A DNA stretch of 64,000 nt, taken from NCBI RefSeq assembly GCF_023091745.1, contig NC_068911.1:157838004-157902003 (forward strand). Reading direction: 5' to 3'. The translations under genes and the position numbers were made by a program. The notes under the pieces were generated by a model, which was not told the DNA's origin, did no database searches, and saw only the letters and a program-made list of their open reading frames with translations. Shown here in pieces: positions 56,518 to 64,000 of the stretch; position 1 is the stretch's first letter, and the number at the start of each line of letters is the position of its first letter. This DNA is from Budorcas taxicolor (Eukaryota; Chordata; Mammalia; Artiodactyla; Bovidae).

Positions 56518-57440
56518 CTAGAGAATATCCTTTAGCATTTGTTGGAGAGCTGGTTTGGTGGTGCTGAATTCTCTCAGCTTTTGCTTGTCTGTAAAGCTTT
56601 TGATTTCTCCTTCATATTTGAATGAGATCCTTGCTGGGTACAGTAATCTGGGCTGTAGGTTATTGTCTTTCATCACTTTAAGTATGTCTTGCCATTCCCT
56701 CCTGGCCTGAAGAGTTTCTATTGAAAGATCAGCTGTTATCCTTATGGGAATCCCCTTGTGTGTTATTTGTTGTTTTTCCCTTGCTGCTTTTAATATTTGT
56801 TCTTTGTGTTTGATCTTTGTTAATTTGATTTATATGTGTCTTGGGTGTTTTGCCTTGGGTTTATCCTGTTTGGGACTCTCTGGGTTTCTTGGACTTGGGT
56901 GATTATTTCCTTCCCCATTTTGGGGAAGTTTTCAACTATAACTCCTCAAGGATTTTCTCATGATCTTTCTTTCTGTCTTCTTCTGGGACTCCTATAATTT
57001 GAATGTTGGAGCATTTCATATCGTCCTGGAGGTCTCTGAGATTGTCCTCATTTCTTTTAATTCGTTTTTCTGTTTTCCTCTCTGATTCACTTATTTCTAC
57101 CATTCTATCTTCTATTTCACTAATCCTATCTTCTGCCTCCGTTATTCTACTATTTGTTGCCTCCAGAGTATTTCTGATCTCATTTATTGCATTATTCATT
57201 ATATTTTGACTCTTTTTTTATTTCTTCTAGGTCCTTGTTAAACCTTGCTTGCATCTTCTCAATCCTTGTCTCTAGGCTATTTATCTGTGATTCCATTTTG
57301 ATTTCAAGATTTTGGATCATTTTCACTATCAATATTCGGAATTCCTTCTCAGGTAGATTCCCTACTTCTTCCTCTTTTGTTTGGTTTGGTGGACAACTCT
57401 CCTGTTCCTTTACCTGCTGAGTATTCCTCTGTCTCTTCAT
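56518..57440 (-). pseudogene. L1 ORF1 protein (RNA-binding chaperone), frameshifted
   Basis: It starts at MKRQRNTQQ (57440) with a coiled-coil region (EIKMESQINSLETRIEKM), then the RRM start NIQIIGVPEE and a C-terminal domain ending at a TAG (56518-56520). Three lesions are visible: an extra A in an A7 run (57213-57219), which shifts frame; a missing base near 56940, which makes a TAG; and a further frame change plus TAA at about 56833-56850. ORF1 normally trimerises and coats L1 RNA; this copy cannot. Confidence 0.87.
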
Positions 57441-58653
57441 CTTGGTTATATTGCTGCGTTTGGGGTGGCCTTTTTATATTCTGGTAATTTGTGGAGTTCT
57501 CTTTATTATGGAGCTTCCTCACTGTGGGTGGGGTTCTATCAGTGGCTTGTCAAGGTTTCCTGGTTAGGGAGGCTTGTGTTGGAGTTCTGGTGGGTGGAGC
57601 TGGGTTTCTTCTCTCTGGAGTGCAGTGGAGTGACCAGTAATGGGTTATGAGACATCAAAGGTTTTGGAATAATTTTGAGCTGCCTGTATATTGAAGCTCA
57701 GGGGAGTGTTCCTGTGTTGCTGGAGAATTTGAGTGGTATGTCTTGTTTTGGAACTGGTTGGCCCTTGGGTGGAGCTTGGTTTCAGTGTAGGTATGAAGGC
57801 ATTTGATGAGCTCCTATTGCTTAATGTTCCCTGAATTCAAGAGTTCTCTAATGTTTTCAGGCTTTGGATTTAAGCCTCCTGCTTCTGGTTTTCAGTTTTA
57901 TTTTTACAGTAGCCTCTAGACTTCTCCATCTATACAGCACCGATGATAAAACATCTAGGTTAAAGATGAAAAGTTTCTCCACATTGAGGGACACTCAGAG
58001 AGGTTCACTGAGTTACAAGGAGAAGAGAAGATGGAGGGGGTAGTTAGAGGTAACTGGAATGAGATGCGGTGAGATCAAAAGAGGAGAGAGCAAGCTAGCC
58101 AGTAGTCACTTCCTTATGTGCGCTCTATAGTCTGGACCGCTCAGAGGTATTTACGGAGTTATACAGGGAAGAGGAGAGGGAGGAAGTAGACAGAGGTGGC
58201 CAGGAGGATAAGCGAGAGGAATGAGAGGGAGAGAGACAAATCCTGCCAGTAACCAGTTCCTTAGGTGTTCGCCACCGTCTGGAACACACAGAGATTCACA
58301 GAGTTGGATAGAGAAGAGATGGGGGAGAAAAGAGACAGAGGCCACCTGGTGGAGAAAAAGGAGAGTCCAAAGGAGGAGAGAGTGGTCAAGCCAGTAATCT
58401 CGCTCTCAGGTAAACTTGGGTAGTGAAGTTTGGGGTTTTAAATGTACAAAATTGACAACAAAAACCTAAGAGCAAAGATTAAAAATCTGTTTTTGAAGAC
58501 AATGGTCTGCTTTTCTGGTTGCCTGATGACCTCTGCCAGCCTACAGAAGTTGTTTTGTGGAGTTTGCTCGGCGTTGAAATGTTCTTTTGAGGAATTTGTG
58601 AGGGAGAAAGTGGTCTTCCCGTCCTATTCCTCCGCCATCTTTATGCTGTTCCC
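57441..58653 (-). promoter_or_regulatory. L1-BT 5' UTR / internal promoter
   Basis: About 1.2 kb between the element's 5' end and ORF1. The GCCATCTT box (58634-58641; AAGATGGC on the minus strand) sits 12 bases from the end. It matches the YY1 site that sets the start of human L1 transcription. GC content rises here compared with the flanks. Promoter activity is inferred from family knowledge. Confidence 0.7.
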
Positions 58654-58730
58654 AATTACATTCATTTAAACAGCAGAAAATTTCAGAGTTATAGTGAGTA
58701 GAAAAATATAAGTGCAATACTTTCAATTTG

Positions 58731-58953
58731 GGGCTTCCCAGGTAGTTCAGTGGTAAAGAATCTGCCTGCCAAGCAGGAGACACAGGTTCCATTCCTGAAT
58801 CAGGAAGATCTCCTTTAGGAGGAAATGGTTACCTATTCTAGTATTCCTGCCTGTTAAAGAGGCAAGAGAACAGAGGAGCCTGGCGAGTTACAGTTGATGG
58901 GGTAGCAAAAAGAGTTGGACATGACTTAGCAACTAAAACGAAGACAAAGACTA
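58731..58953 (+). mobile_element. Bov-tA SINE with TSD
   Basis: Head 'gggcttcccaggtagttcag', diverged body and 3' end 'catgacttagcaactaaaac'. 8-bp TSD tcaatttg at 58723-58730 and 58954-58961. Confidence 0.9.
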
Positions 58954-59059
58954 TCAATTTGAGCATACACTGATGCTGTTTTTCTGACGAAAAACCCAGA
59001 AGTTTTTTTCATTTTTTATTTTTTTGTTTTTGTAGTGACATGTATTGGACAATAATGGT

Positions 59060-59366
59060 TGTGAAAGCCACTCAGTTGTGTCTGACTCTTTGCAACCCCA
59101 TGGACTATACATGGTCCCTGATTCTCCAGATCAGAATGCTGGAGTGGGTAGCCTTTCCCTTCTCCAGGGTATCTTCCAAACCCAGGGTTTGAACCCAGGT
59201 CTCCAGCATTGCAGGCAGATTGTTTACCAGCTGAGCCACCAGGGAAACCCAAGAATACTGGAGTTGGTAGCCTATCCCTTCTCCAGTGTATCGTCTTGAC
59301 CCAGGAATCGAACCGGGGTCTCCTGCACTGCAGGCAGATTCTTTACCAACTGAGCTATCAGGGAAG
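59060..59366 (-). mobile_element. Bov-tA SINE with doubled tRNA head
   Basis: The standard BovA body and head end at 'gagccaccagggaaaccc' (about 59250). A second partial unit follows (aagaatactggagttggtag to 'gagctatcagggaagac'), ending in another tRNA-like head. Same structure as 36537 and 59864. Confidence 0.87.
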
Positions 59367-59863
59367 ACTGTAATGATGGTAGTCTGGAAAATTTTTCATG
59401 GGCTTAGGTAAATGTCTTCTGTGAAGCTTCAAAATTGGCTTGATTTTATCCCAGAAATGTTTTGGGGACTCTGAAAGGTGTATAAAAATCAAAGGAAACT
59501 CATATGTCTCAACTGAAAAGGCTGAATTAATTTCTCTAATAGTTCTTAGTTGCAGTCACATTTAATCCATAAGTACAGTCTGGGAAACACTATTTGAAAA
59601 CAATCCCTTTGAGTCTTGTGTCTCTGCCTTATATTCTTTCTTCAAGAGATGTTAATGGGCTCTCCAAGCCATTTCGGCCCAGTCACTCCTAGTTGTAAAG
59701 GTGATCCTTTTGCTCACTCCAATGATGAAGTGAACACCTATTTTCAGTTTGTTAATCTCTTGCCTACATCTTTGTGTTTTACCATATTTTCTTCACTAAT
59801 TGGTATTTAGTGTTTTTTCTTTTTTTTCCCCATCAGTTTTCAGCTCAAATGTGCCTCACATGT
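59367..59863. other. unique DNA, no gene seen
   Basis: No repeat or exon recognised between two doubled-head SINEs. Confidence 0.5.
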
Positions 59864-60192
59864 GCTGCTGTGCTTAGTTGCTCAGTCTTGTCTGACTTTT
59901 GTGACTCCATAGACTGTAGCCAGCCAGGCACTTCTGTCCATGGGATTCTCCAGGTAAGAATGCTGGAGTGGGTTGCCATGCCCTCCTCCAGAGGAATCTT
60001 CTCGACCAGGGATTGTACCCAGGTCTCCCACATTGCAGGTGGATTTCTTACCATCTGAGCCACCAGGGAGCCCAAGAATACTGGAGTGGGTAGCCTATCC
60101 CTTCTCCAGGGGATCTTCCTGACCCAGGAATCGAATCGGGGTCTCCTGAATTGCAGGTGGATTCTTCATCCCCTGAGCCACCAGGGAAGACC
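59864..60192 (-). mobile_element. Bov-tA SINE with doubled tRNA head
   Basis: 3' tail 'gctgctgtgcttagttgctc', body, first head ending 'gagccaccagggagccc' (about 60074), then a second partial body and head ending 'gagccaccagggaagacc'. Confidence 0.88.
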
Positions 60193-60214
60193 TTACTTCA
60201 CCTAGAGCTCTTTT

Positions 60215-60720
60215 TGTTTCTGCTAATGAATGATCTTCCCTGAGTGTTTTATTCGCTGCCTCTTTATCTCATTAATGAATGAGAACTTCCTGCCTGAGGG
60301 TTCTAGAGACAGCTGGGCACAGGATACCTGACACAGGTCAGATGAAGTTGACAGCAGTTTTTTTGGTCACATATACACAAAGGCTCTGGGATAAGAACAA
60401 GGTACACCATACAGGGCCACATGGAGGTTGTGCTTAGGAACAGGGTGGACTGGCAGAGGCTGTGAAGGCAGGCTTTGTTGGCCCTGGAGAGTGCGGTACC
60501 TGGTTCCTGTGGGAAGATGTGACTGTCTTGTTTAAATAATTCTGTGGGCTATCAGGGACAGAGCAGGAGACCTTGGGGATGAGGACCAGGAGGAGAGCAA
60601 CTTGCCCTGCAGATAGGGAACTAGTGGGTGCAGAGTCTTCTCTGCTGGGTGAGGGGCATCTTTGTGAGAACACATCATGGTCAAGTCTTTGGGCCCCTGT
60701 GAAGTTCAAAGATGTTGAAG
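60215..60720. other. GC-richer block, possible unclassified LTR or repeat
   Basis: The composition differs from the AT-rich surroundings, with purine-rich runs (gaggaccaggaggagagc) and no coding potential I trust. It reminds me of a dispersed LTR-type repeat, but I cannot name it or define its ends. Confidence 0.25.
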
Positions 60721-60760
60721 AAGCACTTGAAATTTTAGATCTTGTAATATACTGATCTGT

Positions 60761-60970
60761 GTGTATGCTAAGTCACTTCAGTCATGTCCACCTCTGTGAG
60801 ACCCTGTGGACTGTAGCCCACCGGGCTCCTCTGTCCATGGAATTCTCCAGACAATAATCCTGGAGTGGGTAGCCATTCCCTTCTCCAGGGGATCTTCTCA
60901 ACGAGGGATTAAACCCAGGTCTCCTGCATTGCAAGGGGATTCCTTATTGCTGAGCCGTCTGGGAAGCCCC
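60761..60970 (-). mobile_element. Bov-tA SINE
   Basis: Minus-strand copy from 'tgctaagtcacttcagtc' to the head (tgagccgtctgggaagccc). Confidence 0.91.
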
Positions 60971-61256
60971 ACACTGACTTACCCATTCCATGTAAAAATT
61001 CAGTTTTGTACTTTATGGTCCTAATGTATCCCATAAAATCTGGCACATGATGCTACTTTGCACTGCTGTCGTTTGTTGGCAATTTTGCTAATTTAACCTA
61101 GTTTCTCAATTAGATTGTAAAACTCAGAGACGGTATATTTTTTCTTCTGACTTTTCCACAACCAAAAAATATCTTATCTTTCACATATAATTTATATGTG
61201 TGTGTATGCATATTGCATATTTTCCAGGTCTGCTATAACAAATTACCACAACTAGA

Positions 61257-61459
61257 GGGCTTCCTTGGTGGCTCAGCTGGTAAAGAATTCACCTGCAATG
61301 TGGGAGACCTATGTTTGATCCCTGGGTTGGAAAGAACCCCTGGGGAATGGAAAGGCTACCCACTCCAGTATTCTTACCTAGAGAATTCCATGGACTGTAT
61401 AGTCCATGGGGTTGCAAAGAGTTGGACATGACTGAGTGACTTTCACTTTCACTTTCAGA
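61257..61459 (+). mobile_element. Bov-tA SINE inside MLT1 LTR
   Basis: Head 'gggcttccttggtggctcag', B-box 'atgtttgatccctgg', 3' end 'catgactgagtgactttcac'. A short deletion in the body removes part of the 'gaggagcctgg' block. Confidence 0.92.
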
Positions 61460-61747
61460 TGGCTTAAAATAATAGAAATTTATCCTTTCAGTGTTTTGGA
61501 GGCCAAGTGTCTGAAATCAAGGTGTTCCAGGGCCAAGCTCCCTCCGAAGGCTCCTGAAAAATCCTTCCTTTGCTATTCCTAGCCTTGTAGCAGCATTAAC
61601 TCTAGTCTCTGCCTCTGTTTGCACATGGTCTTCTTCCATCTTTGTTTGCTTCTGCACCTCTTTCTTATATAAGGACATCAGTCCCTGGATTTAGGGACCA
61701 CCTTAACCCAGCATGATCTCATCTTAACTTGATCACTTCTTTGTGAA

Positions 61748-61959
61748 AGAAGTGAAAGTGTTAGTCACTCAGTCTTTTCCGACTCTTTGAGACCTCATGG
61801 ACTACAGCCCAATAAGCTCCTCTGTCCATGGAATTCTCCAGGTGAGAATACTGGAGTGGGTTACCATTTTCTTTTCCAGGGAATCTTTGTGACCCAGGGA
61901 TCAAACCTGGGTCTCCTGCATTGCCAGCAGATGCATTACCATCTGAGCCACCAGGGAAA
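61748..61959 (-). mobile_element. Bov-tA SINE inside MLT1 LTR
   Basis: Minus-strand copy from 'gaagtgaaagtgttagtcac' to the head (gagccaccagggaaa). Confidence 0.92.
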
Positions 61960-62041
61960 CTAAATAAGGTTTCAGTTACAGGTACTCGGGGTGAGGACTC
62001 CAGTGTGCCTTTTGGGAGACACAGTTCAACTCCTGACACCT

Positions 62042-62790
62042 ACAATTAAAAAAAAAATCTATGTATGTTGTGTGTGTATATTCCAGAGATGTTCCTGTAG
62101 ATGACTTGTCCAGGAGGAAACAAAGAAGCATAGCTCCTCAAGACGTCCAGCCAAGTTCTTATTGTCAATAGCTGAAAATGAATAACACATAGCAGTGTGC
62201 CTTGGTGCACACTTTGTTTCTCAGACACTGTGACATCTACTAAATGCTTGTGAAATTCTTTATGAGGTTAAAAGACTGTCTCAGCACAAGCCAACACTTT
62301 AGAAGAAGTTACTATAATTCATATGAACTGAGAGGAAAGGACGGACAGAAATCACTGAGCTGGCTCTAGCTTGTGGTTTTGCCTCTAGGAAAAGACATCT
62401 GATATACGAGGCTGGAACAAATGGTTATTTCCCCCTCATGATCAAATAAGCCACAGAATGGAGCTTGACGCCTTCTCGGCATTTTCTGGCTACCTCTTCT
62501 TTTTCTATCAATTCGTAGCTTATCACAATTGGCAGAATCAGCAGTCCTCCTGGGCGGGTGAAAGTTTTGTGTGATTTCTCTACACCAGTGATTTCATATT
62601 TCCTTCAAATTCAAGGGAAAAATCCTCATTACTTGCCCTTTTCTTCATGATGGAGGAAGTCTCTAAGTCCCAGGGATTTGCATCAGCACTTGTGAGAGAG
62701 GGTACTCTCTTAGCCTGGGTGACTGAGCAAAGCTAAAGGTGAATTGAACACAGAAGAGTCAAACATCAATTTGCTGTTATAGGCTAAAAT
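62042..62790. other. unique DNA, no gene seen
   Basis: No repeat or exon recognised. One octamer-like atttgcat lies near 62677 and is not counted as a feature. Confidence 0.5.
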
Positions 62791-62798
62791 TGCAGTAA

Positions 62799-63017
62799 AT
62801 TTGGTGGTGGTGGTTTTGTCATTAAGTTGTACTAGACTCTTGTGACCCCATGGACTGTAGCCTGCCAGGCTTCCCTGCCCATGGGATTTTCCCAGCAAGA
62901 ATACTGGAGAGGGTTACCATTTCTTTCTCCAGGGAAATCTTCCTGACCCAGGAATTGAACCTGTATCTCCTGCATTAGGAGGCAGATTCTTTATTCCTGA
63001 GCCATCTGGGAAGCCCC
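62799..63017 (-). mobile_element. Bov-tA SINE with TSD
   Basis: (GGT)n-rich 3' tail, body and head (gagccatctgggaagccc). 8-bp TSD tgcagtaa at 62791-62798 and 63018-63025. Confidence 0.91.
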
Positions 63018-63296
63018 TGCAGTAAGTATCATATTTAGTAAAATATCATTCTTTAATTCTTCTCCTCCTCAAAGATGGGTTTTTTGAAATATAACAGAAA
63101 GACTGAACCCAGAGAAGACACATTGTCTCTGTCACTTGACCCAATTTAGCTGCTGAGAAAGATTTCTGGATATGTCTATTATATGATCACTGGGATTGGG
63201 CAAGGACTAGGATGAATTTATCACTATGATAAATTAAAAAAATAGTAACAATTGTTAACAGCCTTTGGCTTTTGCTGTGTTTCTTAAAACTGAAAA

Positions 63297-63414
63297 ATGT
63301 GTGCTCACTGGCTCAGTCTTGTCCTACTCTTTTCGACCCCATGGACTGTAGCCCTCCTGGCCCCTTTGTCCATGGGGTTTCCCAGACAAGAATGCTGGAG
63401 TGGGTTGCCATTTC
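63297..63414 (-). mobile_element. Bov-tA SINE, head missing
   Basis: Only the 3' two-thirds remain, from 'gtgctcactggctcagtc' to 'gagtgggttgccatttc'. In this orientation the lost part is the 5' end, as in ordinary 5' truncation. Confidence 0.87.
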
Positions 63415-63791
63415 TAAGTTCATTTCTTAAAATTGAAGAAGGATATTCCAGATCGATTTCATTGATAAGTATTCAGAGTTGTTTAGAACCTGGTACTATT
63501 ATTTAGTAACTTGATGGTGCTGGCCATATTTGATAACACTCATGAAGTTGGAGTGTGTGATAGGAAATCAGAATATCAGAATATCGTGTAAAGAGTACCC
63601 TTAGATGACTGGTCTCTACCTTTTCCCATTGGCCTTGGTCAAGTCAGTGTCACTGATGAATATTAAGATGCTTATTCACATGATCTCTCGTGTTCTGTAC
63701 TCCTTGGCAACACTGCCTGAATTCTCACTGCAATTCTATACCTCAGGAATCCCTGACTATGAAGAGCAGAGACTGACTTCTCTGGCATCCT
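63415..63791. other. unique DNA, no gene seen
   Basis: No repeat or exon recognised. Confidence 0.5.
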
Positions 63792-64000
63792 GAAGTGAAA
63801 GTGAAAGTCGCTCAGTTGTGTCCGACTCTTTGCGACCCCAGGGACTATACAGTCCGTGGAATTCTCCAGGCCAGAATACTGGAGTGGGTAGCCATTCCCT
63901 TCTCTAGGGGATCTTCCCAACCCAGGGATTGAACACAGGTCTTCCCCATCGCGGGCGGATTTTTTACCATCTGAGCCACCAGGGAAGCCCAAAAATACTG
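63792..64000 (-). mobile_element. Bov-tA SINE, cut by the window end
   Basis: 'gtgaaagtgaaagtcgctc' 3' end, body and head (gagccaccagggaagcc at about 63988). The final bases (caaaaatactg) look like the start of the second unit seen in the doubled-head subfamily, so the element probably continues beyond the window. Confidence 0.9.

Larger units (their letters stand above)
52341..58653 (-). mobile_element. full-length young L1-BT LINE
   Basis: A 6.3-kb insertion with all parts in order on the minus strand: 5' UTR (58653 to 57441), ORF1 (57440-56518), a spacer of about 50 bp, ORF2 (56466-52648), 3' UTR and an A-rich tail, between perfect 15-bp TSDs. The 5' end carries an AAGATGGCGGA motif, as L1 promoters do. 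ORF1 has three lesions and ORF2 one nonsense codon, so it cannot move itself. The flawless TSDs and about 1% difference from the 27.7-kb copy suggest recent insertion. Confidence 0.95.
61229..62041 (+). repeat. MLT1-type MaLR LTR, split by two SINEs
   Basis: The order 'tctgctataacaaattacc', 'atggcttaaaataatagaaa', 'gttttggaggccaagtgtc', 'atataaggacatcagtccc', 'atctcatcttaacttgatc' and 'gagacacagttcaactcc' follows an MLT1 LTR. The three pieces are 61229-61256, 61460-61747 and 61960-62041, with SINEs between. The family name rests on memory of the consensus. No internal retroviral genes are seen. Confidence 0.65.

Noticed and set aside
54146..57650. Several hydrophobic plus-strand frames of 60-109 codons
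   Set aside because: They lie antisense to L1 ORF1, ORF2 and 5' UTR. Runs of Phe, Ser and Ile come from the A-rich L1 sense strand read backwards, which mimics membrane proteins.
62677..62684. Octamer motif atttgcat
   Set aside because: An eight-base motif is expected by chance in AT-rich DNA of this length and there is no gene nearby.
1931..64000. tRNA-like A and B boxes at many places
   Set aside because: All belong to Bov-tA or CHR SINE heads. None can form a full cloverleaf with acceptor stem, so no tRNA genes are called.
1..64000. CRISPR array, operons, prophage or plasmid functions
   Set aside because: No regularly spaced short repeats or prokaryotic gene organisation. The repeated blocks are dispersed SINEs and LINEs of a mammalian genome.

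Overview
The window comes from the nuclear genome of a pecoran ruminant, most likely a bovid. The main evidence is the repeat set: tRNA-Glu-derived Bov-tA SINEs, dimeric Bov-A2 SINEs, the horizontally acquired RTE-class LINE BovB, young ruminant L1 (L1-BT type) and CHR-type SINEs of the cetacean/hippo/ruminant clade. Older elements shared by placental mammals (MIR, L2, MLT1, Tigger, hAT relics) lie beneath them. I cannot separate cattle, sheep, goat or close relatives by eye. Nothing prokaryotic, plasmid-like or viral is present.

I found no exon of a native multi-exon gene, no functional tRNA or rRNA gene and no CRISPR array. The one full-length host-type reading frame is an intronless copy of ATP6V1D (V-ATPase rotor subunit D, 247 codons) at 37833-38576. 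It has a retrocopied 5' leader, 3' UTR, poly(A) tail and 14-bp target-site duplications (TSDs). Its reading frame is open, but it carries substitutions at positions I remember as conserved, so it is either a young processed pseudogene or a candidate retrogene.

Layout. 1-11 kb: AT-rich unique sequence with old MIR, L2 and L1M relics and a few SINEs. 11.8-14.9 kb: two head-to-head old L1 fragments. The second hosts a BovB that itself hosts a smaller BovB, and also a SINE. 15-27 kb: mostly unique AT-rich DNA, a hAT relic split by a SINE, an old L1 fragment, paired SINEs and MIRs. 27.7-29.1 kb: a young 5'-truncated L1-BT. 29-37 kb: SINEs, an LTR-like block and a Tigger1-type element. 37.7-39.2 kb: the ATP6V1D retrocopy. 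39.8-41.75 kb: a BovB with a 5' inversion. 42-52 kb: SINEs, one more BovB and unique DNA. 52.3-58.65 kb: a structurally full-length L1-BT with broken ORF1 and a single stop in ORF2. 58.7-64 kb: a dense SINE cluster and an MLT1 LTR split by two SINEs.

Functionally the window records LINE activity: L1 probably moved itself and the ATP6V1D mRNA, while BovB (whose 3' end Bov-A/Bov-tA SINEs share) probably moved the SINEs. I found no convincing undescribed gene system. The observations most worth following are the intact ATP6V1D retrocopy with a CLEAR-like site in its leader, the nested and inverted BovB structures, and the two young L1-BT direct repeats that bracket the retrocopy. Repeat boundaries are read by eye and may be off by some bases unless a TSD fixes them.
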